DNA from: an uncultured Verrucomicrobiota bacterium
Lineage (GTDB): Bacteria > Verrucomicrobiota > Kiritimatiellia > SS1-B-03-39 > UBA6053
Assembly (NCBI GenBank): GCA_937127435.1
Contig: CAKZLZ010000124.1
Location: 28,602 to 92,601, forward strand
Direction of reading: 5' to 3'
Length of the DNA stretch: 64,000 nucleotides
Shown: one piece after another, positions 55,076 to 64,000 of the stretch
Layout of the letters: each line of letters begins with the position of its first letter
Numbering within the stretch: position 1 is the stretch's first letter
The notes under the pieces: generated by a model
Seen by the model: only the letters and a program-made list of their open reading frames with translations
Told to the model about the DNA's origin: nothing
Databases searched by the model: none
Translations under genes and position numbers: made by a program

Positions 55076-55837
55076 TTAGCGGCGGCGCAGCCAAACCAAC
55101 CCGGTCACAGCAGAGAGTAAAAGTAACAGGCTGCTGGGTTCAGGAATCGTCTGCAGGGTTCCATTGATTTCAAGGTCCTGATAAATCCGTTGGATCACAT
55201 TGGTTACTGAATACTCCGAGCCACTCACCGTATCACCGAAATAGATGCGGAATTCTAAATCCGTACCATTGGTCAAACCCGTAAATGCAGAACCGGCATT
55301 ACTGTTACTGGAGGTCAAATCGATATCAATCGCCACACCCGTGGTTATAGCCCCGTTACCGTTTAAGGTTTTGTTCCCCAGTCGATCATTAAAATCATCA
55401 AAGCCCACGGCATCTGAAAAGAAACTGAAATAAGCTGTGGCGTTCGATGCCCATGATCCCGTTCCAATATAGTCAAAGGTGATATTGGTTAAATTCAAGA
55501 CTTCATTGACTCCTAAACCGGAAACCGAAAGTCCAAAAGTATGATAAGCATTTGTTCCATCGCCGGGCAAACTACTGGTCGTGGTGCCGGTCGTGCGCAT
55601 ATAGACATTGTCATTCCCGGTGGAAAAGCCGGAGATTGTGTTTTCGTCAAATCCGGCACCGTCCTTTCCAATCGAGCCCGTGCGGGGATCATAGTTATCA
55701 GCGGTAACCTTTCCCGAGAAGCCAGCTTGAACCACACCCGTACCCGGACCATCCAAATCATAAGAAACGATCAAGGCTGCCTGACTACGCACACTCAGAA
55801 CCAGAGTAAAAGTGACTATAAGAAATGAGAACTTCAT
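55076..55837 (-). CDS. PEP-CTERM sorting domain protein
   Basis: C-terminal IPEPSSLLLLLSAVTGLVWLRRR; signal peptide from ATG at 55837. Confidence 0.92.
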   Translation of the reverse strand: MKFSFLIVTFTLVLSVRSQAALIVSYDLDGPGTGVVQAGFSGKVTADNYDPRTGSIGKDGAGFDENTISGFSTGNDNVYMRTTGTTTSSLPGDGTNAYHTFGLSVSGLGVNEVLNLTNITFDYIGTGSWASNATAYFSFFSDAVGFDDFNDRLGNKTLNGNGAITTGVAIDIDLTSSNSNAGSAFTGLTNGTDLEFRIYFGDTVSGSEYSVTNVIQRIYQDLEINGTLQTIPEPSSLLLLLSAVTGLVWLRRR

Positions 55838-55965
55838 GAAGCAAAATTGTTCCACACAGCAGAATATGTCAATAAGAAATCTAATTCCCTTCACCGCAAT
55901 GCACTGCCAATAAATCCCTTCTTCGCCGTTGAAAATTCAACATTCCTGTAGTTCATTTAACCGTA

Positions 55966-57867
55966 ATGACTGCCCCACTCCTCTTTCCCACCACCGCCTC
56001 AGATTGGCAACGTCAACATCACCTGGCCTTCCTCAGGGAATGCCTCACCGGTTTTGCGCAGGATCTGGATCCGAACAGTGGCAAATTCATTCCTCCTCCC
56101 TCCTGGCAGCAATCCCGCACCTGGAAAACCGCGACTGACCCCAATCAACCCGGCACTTCAGATGCCGCCTTTTATACCACCGAAGCATGGGAACGGGTCA
56201 TCGTGGGACTCGCCCACTACCTCAAAGGTTCCGGAGAACCAATACATCACCCCCAAGCCGGGAATCTCGGAGAACTTTTCCGTCACCGGCTCATCAACGG
56301 CTGTACACCCGGCCACCCCGACAATTTCGGTCCCGTACCTCCCGGACGTCAAACCGGCGCATACGTTCCCCTGGCATTGCTGGTCGCCCCCGAACAGTTG
56401 TGGGATCCCATGAATGCCCCAGAACAGGAAAACGTCCTCAGCTGGTTAGCGAAAAGTTTGAATCACCCCAGCCACCACAACAATCATTATTTGTTCCACC
56501 TCCAAGCCATCCCGCTTTTGGACCGATGTGGTTATGCTTACGACAAAGAACATGCGGACCAACTGTTGGATCAAATCATGGCCTTTTATTCCGGAGGCGG
56601 CTGGTTTCAGGATGGCAGCACCCTCTCCTACGATTATTATAACGCCTGGGGCTTTCAGTATTATCTGCTCAACTTAATCTACTTTCATCAACCATGGCGG
56701 GATCGGCTGGGCGATCAAATCCGCGAAATTGCCCGGCAGTTTTTCAGGGACTACCGACTGATGTTTGCCAACGACGGCGCCGCGGTTCCCTACGGACGCT
56801 CTCTGTCCTACCGCTTCGGCGCCGTGGATCCCATCCCCTGGGCCGTCCTGCTGGATGAAGACTTCTGGCCGGAAGAACCAGCGGACGCCCGCCGCATCAT
56901 CTCCGCAAACTTTCACTATCACCGCAGCCACGGATGTCTGGACGCGGCCGGACGCATGGAAAGCGGCTACCATCAGGCCAATCCCGCCCTCACCGAACCT
57001 TACCTCTCCCCCGCCTCCGGCCACTGGGCCCTCACCTCCTTTGCCCATTTGCTCCTCCCCGAAGATCATGATTTCTGGACCGCACCGGAACCTGCACCTC
57101 CGGAAACCCAAACCGTCCATCCGCTCGCCGGCCCGCAATGGCTCCTCAGCCGGCCCGCAGCCGGCAATGTGAAACTCTACCCCATCCGCAGCCCCCGTCC
57201 GGACTGGCCGGGCTGGCAGATTCCCGCCAAATATTATGGGCGGGTTTACGATACAGACATCGGATACGTCCTCGACCCGGAAAAAAATCCCACCGCCAAT
57301 CGCTTTCAAATCCGTTGGCAAGACAGCGCAAAATGGGAAGACCTCCCTGAAGCCCTTTCCCATTCCCTCAATCAACGAAACGCCCGGAGCATATTCCCCA
57401 CCGCTCACGGCCCGGTTGCTCTGGATGTCATCGCCCTGGATGAAGGGGAAGTTTTTGTCCTCAGCCACAACGCCGACATTCCTTTACAACTTCGCTGGGG
57501 AGCCGCCGGCCTGCAGAGGCTTCCCGATACCGAGATCCAAAGTGAGCAAATTCCGAACGGTATCATTTTACGCACCTCCACCATGAGTTCAGTTCTAAAA
57601 GTACTGAAGGGTTCTGTAGATCAGACCCGAGTTCAAACCCTGAAAGCGAATCCGGAAGCTGAACACGCTCACCTCTTCGGAGGAAATGCAGCCTGGATAG
57701 AAATGGAAATCCAAGAGATCAATGCCCGGGAACCTTTGGTGCTTTATCAGCATGCATTGCCCCAACCGCAGGCAAATTACACCATACCGGATATTGAACC
57801 CGACCTCTCGCGCCCGGGGTTGATCGAACTCAAGGTCCAGAGACAACGTATCTCTCTACATATCTAA
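55966..57867 (+). CDS. DUF2264 domain protein (GH154-like)
   Basis: Whole-length resemblance to DUF2264: SDAAFYTTEAWERVIVGLAHYLKG; NNHYLFHLQAIPLL; GGGWFQDGSTLSYDYYNAWGFQYYLL. Confidence 0.88.
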   Translation: MTAPLLFPTTASDWQRQHHLAFLRECLTGFAQDLDPNSGKFIPPPSWQQSRTWKTATDPNQPGTSDAAFYTTEAWERVIVGLAHYLKGSGEPIHHPQAGNLGELFRHRLINGCTPGHPDNFGPVPPGRQTGAYVPLALLVAPEQLWDPMNAPEQENVLSWLAKSLNHPSHHNNHYLFHLQAIPLLDRCGYAYDKEHADQLLDQIMAFYSGGGWFQDGSTLSYDYYNAWGFQYYLLNLIYFHQPWRDRLGDQIREIARQFFRDYRLMFANDGAAVPYGRSLSYRFGAVDPIPWAVLLDEDFWPEEPADARRIISANFHYHRSHGCLDAAGRMESGYHQANPALTEPYLSPASGHWALTSFAHLLLPEDHDFWTAPEPAPPETQTVHPLAGPQWLLSRPAAGNVKLYPIRSPRPDWPGWQIPAKYYGRVYDTDIGYVLDPEKNPTANRFQIRWQDSAKWEDLPEALSHSLNQRNARSIFPTAHGPVALDVIALDEGEVFVLSHNADIPLQLRWGAAGLQRLPDTEIQSEQIPNGIILRTSTMSSVLKVLKGSVDQTRVQTLKANPEAEHAHLFGGNAAWIEMEIQEINAREPLVLYQHALPQPQANYTIPDIEPDLSRPGLIELKVQRQRISLHI

Positions 57868-57870
57868 TCC

Positions 57871-58425
57871 TTAATAATAGACCGGGGTGATTTCAATAAA
57901 GTTGCCCTCGGATGAGGGGATCACGGGATCGAAATCCCTGACCGTCCCTGTCTCCGCCGCAGTCCACAACATCGTAAACAGCAGGGCCGAAACAACAATC
58001 AACCCTCCGACCATCAGGATTCGGTAGCCTCGGGTTTCTTCAATCCAAAGTTGCCGCAATCCGCGCCAGCGACTTAACAGAAAAACACACCACAACCCAA
58101 ACAGGATCAGCGCCTCCACATAACTTTTCAGGAGCATATAGCCTACAAAGAAAAACAACCCCAGCCCCATCGCTTTCCAAAATTCTTTGTAGCCGGGCTG
58201 AAGCCGGTCGCTCAATATCGCAAACAGAAAACTGGCAGCCCCTGCCCCGCGTAAAGGATACGATTTTCCCAGAATCACACTGATCAGGATTCCCAGCAAC
58301 AAGAAAAACAACGCCAACCCCAAACAGGCCCAACGGAGTTTCCGATACAGAGGCGTGTCCGTATCATACACCGCCAAGTTCCATCGGGGATGTTCTGATA
58401 ATTTAATCTTATAAGGCGGGGCCAT
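57871..58425 (-). CDS. Hypothetical membrane protein
   Basis: Multiple TM segments. Confidence 0.65.
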   Translation of the reverse strand: MAPPYKIKLSEHPRWNLAVYDTDTPLYRKLRWACLGLALFFLLLGILISVILGKSYPLRGAGAASFLFAILSDRLQPGYKEFWKAMGLGLFFFVGYMLLKSYVEALILFGLWCVFLLSRWRGLRQLWIEETRGYRILMVGGLIVVSALLFTMLWTAAETGTVRDFDPVIPSSEGNFIEITPVYY

Positions 58426-58612
58426 ATCTGTTTATAGCCACGGGGATGCCTCCGGGTACATGATAAATCACCCGAATATTTATAAGAACCCGCACGTGCT
58501 TCCGCATTCAGGATTTTTTTATACTAAAATTCATCGGGCAGGGATGCCCCCTGCCCGACAACCCGTCTGGAAAAATCATACAAACTCCTTTCGACTTTCA
58601 TCCGGAACGGAT

Positions 58613-61162
58613 ATGAACAAAACCCAACGTTCCAACCGATCCTCTCTCATGCTCCCCATCTACGACATTCAATCCGAACTGACCGATGCCTTGACCCGGG
58701 GCAACCGGATCATTTTGCAGGCCCCCACCGGATCAGGAAAATCCACCCAGGTGCCGCAAATGGTTTTAGATGCGGGCCTGATTGATTCGCAAAAAGAAAT
58801 CGCGGTCATGCAACCCCGCCGATTGGCGGCCCGCATGTTGGCCAAACGGGTGGCTTTTGAACGTAAAGGATCTTTGGGCGGAGAAGTCGGATATCAGGTA
58901 AGGCTGGACCGTAAAGTTGGACCCGAAACCCGGATCCGGTATGTGACCGAAGGAATACTGCTGAGAGAATGGCTGAACCGTCCCCAACTGGATCATGTGG
59001 GTTGCCTCATCTTTGACGAGTTTCATGAACGTCACCTCTACGGAGATCTTTCGCTCGCACACGCCTTGCACTTGCAGGCCACGGACCGGCCGGATTTGAA
59101 GATTATTTTGATGTCTGCCACCCTGGACACCGAACCGCTGCAAGCCTTCCTTCCGGATGCGCAATTGTTAAAATCCGAAGGGCGCAGCTTCCCGGTAGAC
59201 ATTCATTATTTGGATCGTGATCCGCGGGCCAACCGGGTCGATATTTGGCAGTCAGCGGCCGACACCGCAAACCGCCTGGCCGAAAAAACCGACGGCGACA
59301 TTCTGATCTTTATGCCCGGGGGATTTGAGATTGACCGGACGCTTGATGCATTAAAACGAAGCCCGGTCGGCAAAGCCTCCCTTTGTTTGCCTCTCCACGG
59401 ATCCTTAACGCCCGACCAACAGGATTTGGCCGTAGCTCCCGCCTCTCAAAGGCGCATCATCGTCTCCACCAACATTGCGGAAACTTCCCTCACCATCGAC
59501 GGTGTCACCGGTGTCATCGACAGCGGATTGGCCCGGGTGGCCCGCTTCGATCCCGTGCGCGGGGTGGATCAACTGAATGTCGAATCCATTTCCCGCGCCT
59601 CTGCGGATCAACGCGCCGGACGGGCAGGTCGCACCGCTCCGGGCATCTGCGTGCGCCTGTGGACCGAAGCCGGAAACCGCAGCCGCCCAATTCGCGAAAC
59701 CCCGGAAATCCACCGGGTGGATCTCTCCGAATCCGTGCTGACGTTCCGCGCCCTGGGCGTCAAAGACTGGTCGACCCTCGCCCTGCCCGATCCCCCGGAG
59801 GCAAGTGTACTGGAGGCCACCGAAAAATTCCTCCATCAACTGGGCGCTCTCAACCGGGAAGGCGATCTCACTCCTTTGGGCCGAAATCTTTTGGACTATC
59901 CCGCCCATCCGCGGATTGGCCGCTTGATGCTGGAAGCGGAATCCCGGGGCGTCGCCGAATCCGCAGCCCTGATTGCGGCCCTGCTCCAGGGACGCCCCCT
60001 GCTGCTTAGAAAAATATCCTCTTCCGCCCGTCAACAGCAACTGGATCTGTTCTCCGGAGACGGCGCTTCGGATCTGCTGATGCAACTGCAGGCCTGCGAA
60101 TGGGCGGCGGCCGTGCGCTTCGATCGAAATCAGTGTCAGGAACTGGGCATCCACGCCCTCACCGCCCGGCAGGCCATCCAAAGTGCCAAACTTTTTTTGC
60201 GTAACCGAAGTTCAAGTAAAACTGCAAAAGATCCCGCCACCGAATTGCGGAAATGTTTGGCGGTGGCCTTCGCCGACCACCTCGCTTTGCGACGTCCACA
60301 TACCCGGCGCTGCGATCTGATGGACGGCCGGGTGGCGGAAATCGATAAAGACAGTATTTGTGAAGAGGCGGAACTCATGGTGGCGGCAGAAATCCGTGAT
60401 CCCGAGCGCGCCAAAACTCCGTTCCTGACCGGCCTCACCCGGGTGGAGGAAGATTGGCTGCGCGAACTGTGGCCGGATCAGTTTGAGGAAAGAAAAGATC
60501 TCCGCTACGACGAGCAGGCCAAGCGGGTGCTATGCGAATCCCGAAAGCAGTTGGGAGAATTGATTCTGGAAAGCAAACTCAGTCATGAAGTAAGCGATGA
60601 CGATGCCGGACGTCTGCTCATGGAAGCCGTAACCGCAGGCAAAGTGCCTCTCCCCGGATGGGATGACGGTGTCGACGCCTGGATCACCCGCCTCAACTGC
60701 CTCGCGGAATGGCAACCGGACTGGGGCCTCCCGCCCTTGGAAGAAGAGGACCGGCACTTGTTGTTGGAGCATATGCTTTGCGGATGCAGAACCCGCAAAG
60801 ATGTCAAAAATTTGGACATCCGCTCTCAGGTGGAAAACTGGCTGAATCCCATGCAACGGAAACTGGTCAAAGAACACTGTCCCACCCGCATCAAACTTCC
60901 CAACGGACGGGATGCACGGGTACGATATGAAAGAGGATCCGCCCCGGTGGTCTCCTCAAAGCTCCAGGACTTTTTCGGGATGAACCAAAGCCCCAAAGTC
61001 GGAGGCGGCACCATCGCCTGCAAAGTGGAATTGCTTGCCCCCAACCGACGGCCCGCCGCCCTCACCGACGACCTCGCCGGCTTTTGGAAAAACGGCTATC
61101 TCCTGGTCCGCAAAGATCTGAAAGGCCGCTACCCCAAACACGACTGGCCGGAAACGGTGTAA
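58613..61162 (+). CDS. hrpB: ATP-dependent helicase HrpB
   Basis: LQAPTGSGKSTQVPQMVL, IFDEFHERHLYGDLSLA, STNIAETSLTIDGVTGVIDSG, QRAGRAGRTAPG; start at 58613 preferred over 58460. Confidence 0.94.
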   Translation: MNKTQRSNRSSLMLPIYDIQSELTDALTRGNRIILQAPTGSGKSTQVPQMVLDAGLIDSQKEIAVMQPRRLAARMLAKRVAFERKGSLGGEVGYQVRLDRKVGPETRIRYVTEGILLREWLNRPQLDHVGCLIFDEFHERHLYGDLSLAHALHLQATDRPDLKIILMSATLDTEPLQAFLPDAQLLKSEGRSFPVDIHYLDRDPRANRVDIWQSAADTANRLAEKTDGDILIFMPGGFEIDRTLDALKRSPVGKASLCLPLHGSLTPDQQDLAVAPASQRRIIVSTNIAETSLTIDGVTGVIDSGLARVARFDPVRGVDQLNVESISRASADQRAGRAGRTAPGICVRLWTEAGNRSRPIRETPEIHRVDLSESVLTFRALGVKDWSTLALPDPPEASVLEATEKFLHQLGALNREGDLTPLGRNLLDYPAHPRIGRLMLEAESRGVAESAALIAALLQGRPLLLRKISSSARQQQLDLFSGDGASDLLMQLQACEWAAAVRFDRNQCQELGIHALTARQAIQSAKLFLRNRSSSKTAKDPATELRKCLAVAFADHLALRRPHTRRCDLMDGRVAEIDKDSICEEAELMVAAEIRDPERAKTPFLTGLTRVEEDWLRELWPDQFEERKDLRYDEQAKRVLCESRKQLGELILESKLSHEVSDDDAGRLLMEAVTAGKVPLPGWDDGVDAWITRLNCLAEWQPDWGLPPLEEEDRHLLLEHMLCGCRTRKDVKNLDIRSQVENWLNPMQRKLVKEHCPTRIKLPNGRDARVRYERGSAPVVSSKLQDFFGMNQSPKVGGGTIACKVELLAPNRRPAALTDDLAGFWKNGYLLVRKDLKGRYPKHDWPETV

Positions 61163-61262
61163 GCGCCAAATTCAGATGCAAGGACCGGCACATACAGGAA
61201 GCTGAACCTATCCCTGTTTAATAAACTCTTGTAATAATCCCCGTGAGTGAAAGAGTTAAACA

Positions 61263-62300
61263 ATGAAATATACGAACCCATATCCTGTACACCGAGGTAT
61301 GACTTTTGGCTTTTACGCCCGTAACGGATATTACAGCAGTGCGGATGCCCGGGCCCAGGTCGAAAAGATGAAAGCCCTCAATATCGAGTGGATCTGTCTG
61401 GTGGTGACAGTGCTGCAGGAGAGCTATGCCTCCGGACGCCAGTTCCGTGACTTTGAAATTACACCTGCGGATGACGAGATTCGAGAAATTATTGATTTCA
61501 TCCACGAAAAAGGGATGAAAGTCCAGCTCCGGCCCATGCTTGAATGTTGGGATGGCACCCAACGTATCCACATCCAGTTTCCAGGAGACGGGGAAATCAT
61601 TCCCGGCAAACCCTTCACCTATTGTGCGGACTGGTTTGAAAGCATGACGCAACGCACCCTGCATTACGCCAGTCTGGCCACCCGGGCCGGCTGCGAAGCC
61701 TACGGGCTGGATAGTGAACTCGACTTAATTGCCCACTTCAACAAACCCTGGAAAGAAGTCGTGGCCGCCGCCCGCAGCGTGTTCAGCGGCCACCTGACTT
61801 CCAGCCACACGCCCGTCGCGGATTTTGAAAGGCAACTTTCCACACCCGGGCACTGGTGGTATGATCTGGATTCTCTGGGCACCAGCTTCTACCATCCGGT
61901 ATCAGAACAACCCGGAAGCAGTTTGGATGACATGGTAAAACATCTGGAAAGCTGGCGAAATCACCACCGGAAAATTGCGGAACTGTATGGAAAACCCTAT
62001 TATTTTGGTGAGGTCGGATGCTGTTCCACCGCCGGAGCTACCCGCAAACCGGCCGGCTGGAACAACCCCGGAGGCTTTGACGGCAATGAACAGGCTTTGT
62101 TTCTGGAGGCAATACTGCGAACGTTCTGGGAGGAACCCTGGTGGATGGGCATGTACTGGTGGAAATGGGATGAACAAAATGACCGCCCCTGGTTTCGGAA
62201 TGATCCCGCCGGGGATAAGGGCTTTACCCTTGACGGGAAACCCGCAGCCCATGTGCTCCGTGATTATTATGGCAAACCGAACCGGAATGCCGTCCGTTAG
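61263..62300 (+). CDS. TIM-barrel glycoside hydrolase (GH113-like)
   Basis: GMTFGFYARNGYY...LNIEWICLVVTVLQES...GYWPW-like MGMYWWKWDEQNDRPWF C-terminal segment. Confidence 0.72.
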   Translation: MKYTNPYPVHRGMTFGFYARNGYYSSADARAQVEKMKALNIEWICLVVTVLQESYASGRQFRDFEITPADDEIREIIDFIHEKGMKVQLRPMLECWDGTQRIHIQFPGDGEIIPGKPFTYCADWFESMTQRTLHYASLATRAGCEAYGLDSELDLIAHFNKPWKEVVAAARSVFSGHLTSSHTPVADFERQLSTPGHWWYDLDSLGTSFYHPVSEQPGSSLDDMVKHLESWRNHHRKIAELYGKPYYFGEVGCCSTAGATRKPAGWNNPGGFDGNEQALFLEAILRTFWEEPWWMGMYWWKWDEQNDRPWFRNDPAGDKGFTLDGKPAAHVLRDYYGKPNRNAVR

Positions 62301-62315
62301 GCCATCAACTGAGAT

Positions 62316-63269
62316 TTAGATTTTTTTAAGCTTCGATTTTTTCAGCCACACTGCGGCTTCATTCGAGGTGTCGAAGTAAATACCGCTTTTGACCGCAAGG
62401 ATTCCCCGAATATCGTGGATATGACTCTGATCATTGATATCTTCGGAATCCTCAAAATATTCAAATAGTTTTATCATCCGCATATAACCCTCGCGCTCCT
62501 CTTCACCACCGACCTCTATAAGCCCCCGGCATGCGTTGGTTGCATAAAAAGGGTGTATCTGATTCCGGATATCCCGACGTTCTTCAGCGTTCAGAGAGGC
62601 AATCGACGCATAGAGTTCCAGTTGTTGCGAAGACATTATATCAAAAACGGCGACCGCCGTTTCCCGGTCTCCGCAATCCAGCAATGCTCTGGCGGCGGTA
62701 AAACGGACGAAGATGTTCGGGTCATTTGTGAGCTCCTGCAAAGCCGGTATGGCCTCTTCCATTTTTAACAAACCGAGGACATAGGCCGCGTAACCACCGC
62801 CCAAACCGCCGTGCTCACAATGCTGGATAAGATTCTGCAGAGTCGATTCCTCCGCGCGGTCAATCATCTGATCCTTGTGATATCCAGCGAAAACAAGCGG
62901 AAGCGATTCCGGATCCTGCGGCACCCACATGGAATAAAGTTTTTTAATCGCCCGGCCACGGACCAAAGGATCTGAATCGTAAGTCATCCTTTTCAGAAAA
63001 GCGACATAGTCATCATCAGGGAGTGAGTAGAAATACCCCACCACAATGAGAACCCGTTCTCTTATCAAAGGATCTTTTGCATTTATGCGGGTTTCGAAAA
63101 ACATACATCGCGACGCGGTCCGTGGAAACATCGAGGCATGAATGTATTCATTCCTCTCCGCAGCTTTCGGACGATACATCGCCACTTGATTCGCTTCCCA
63201 TTGCCCCTTTGGCGTACAGCATCCTCCCACCAGGAGAAGAGTCAGAATCATTAAAAGTAAATTTTTCAT
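62316..63269 (-). CDS. HEAT-repeat lipoprotein
   Basis: Lipobox LLLVGGC; repeats such as DPNIFVRFTAARALLDCGD. Confidence 0.8.
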   Translation of the reverse strand: MKNLLLMILTLLLVGGCCTPKGQWEANQVAMYRPKAAERNEYIHASMFPRTASRCMFFETRINAKDPLIRERVLIVVGYFYSLPDDDYVAFLKRMTYDSDPLVRGRAIKKLYSMWVPQDPESLPLVFAGYHKDQMIDRAEESTLQNLIQHCEHGGLGGGYAAYVLGLLKMEEAIPALQELTNDPNIFVRFTAARALLDCGDRETAVAVFDIMSSQQLELYASIASLNAEERRDIRNQIHPFYATNACRGLIEVGGEEEREGYMRMIKLFEYFEDSEDINDQSHIHDIRGILAVKSGIYFDTSNEAAVWLKKSKLKKI

Positions 63270-63283
63270 AGCTCAGAGAAAAC

Positions 63284-63721
63284 CTACCCTTCTGGAATTC
63301 TCCCTTTTCGCAAGGAACTTTTTTTGAAAACGCCGGGAAAGGCCCAATAGACCAAAAAGACAAACAGGCATGCCGGAAGGAATACACATATCAAAACCGA
63401 TGCCGCGACGTAGTCGATCCCAATGATGGAAAACCACCTTAAAAATAAAACTGATCCATCAAACAACTGATCAGAAAACGTACTGAAATCATCTATGATC
63501 AGAGCCGAAAATATCAGAATGACCGTCCACCCGACCGTGGTAATCGGTTTTTTGAGTATTTTATCGATGAGTGCAAAAAACACAAAGGGAGTCAGCACGT
63601 AATAAACGATTATATTGATTTCATTGTATGACTGACCCGTCCATTCCGAAAGAACAACCAAAGCCCTATAAACGATGAAAAATATTTGATCCATACTCTT
63701 ATTTGTATTGGTCAGCTTCAT
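63284..63721 (-). CDS. Hypothetical membrane protein
   Basis: ORF with about 3 TM segments. Confidence 0.6.
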   Translation of the reverse strand: MKLTNTNKSMDQIFFIVYRALVVLSEWTGQSYNEINIIVYYVLTPFVFFALIDKILKKPITTVGWTVILIFSALIIDDFSTFSDQLFDGSVLFLRWFSIIGIDYVAASVLICVFLPACLFVFLVYWAFPGVFKKSSLRKGRIPEG

Positions 63722-63858
63722 CCCCGAACAGGAAAAAAGGAATGAGATCTATACATCCTTCAGGCTTCAAAAAGAATCTACAAAAGGAGTCTGCCCTTCC
63801 TTAAAAAGGACGAGAGGCAAGAGCTGTCCCGAATGGCACTAACTTAAGGCCATGTAGC

Positions 63859-63960
63859 AGCCCCGGAGGGGCTAACGCGTTTAGCCCAGGGCAAACGACG
63901 AAGGCGTGCAGCTCTGGGAAAATAGATAACGACATACGGGCCCCGGAGGGGTCCGGGTTT
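63859..63960. repeat. REP-like intergenic repeat with two ccccggagggg hairpins
   Basis: agccccggaggggct at 63859-63873 and gggccccggaggggtcc near 63939-63953. Confidence 0.6.
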
Positions 63961-64000
63961 AACGGGGACTCACGCCAGAACCCTTTGCAAATGGTCGCCC

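Noticed and set aside
56674-57468. 264-aa minus-strand ORF
   Set aside because: Antisense shadow ORF in the high-GC DUF2264 gene.
58460-58612. Upstream in-frame extension of hrpB
   Set aside because: Contains a REP-like hairpin (cgggcaggg-atgc-cccctgcccg) and no conserved protein features; start at 58613 is more plausible.

Overview
The window looks like ordinary chromosome from a Verrucomicrobiota/Opitutae-like bacterium. This is inferred from a Verru_Chthon cassette protein A-like CDS, three PEP-CTERM proteins and prepilin-like proteins. About 55 CDSs can be supported, including dtd, mutS, hflX, pyrH, frr, rsmG, tadA, hrpB, a BY-kinase, an ABC transporter with a DUF1854 partner, and a TonB copper receptor. 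A minus-strand dehydrogenase cluster (35-43 kb) lies next to a LacI regulator. There are two tRNAs: Pro-GGG and Thr-UGU. The most unusual signal is that both tRNA genes are followed at their 3' end by the same kind of small composite element. Each has, in order, an inverted copy of the host tRNA's own T-arm, GAA, a direct copy of the T-arm 5' half, a shared roughly 55-62 nt core, and a second copy of the tRNA 3' half through CCA and beyond. The core contains TCGAAACGAAGCnnAGCGGAGTAAGC and a hairpin with a conserved TATTCC loop and a covarying stem. The host-matched arms and conserved core suggest an undescribed T-loop-targeting element or structured RNA. Other notable items are a 15/39-bp tandem repeat block, several REP/MITE-like inverted repeats, a Tyr-rich N-terminus on the BY-kinase, a Cys-rich tail on a YlbF-like protein, and candidate TetR and LacI operators. 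No searches were run; all family calls come from reading the translated sequences.
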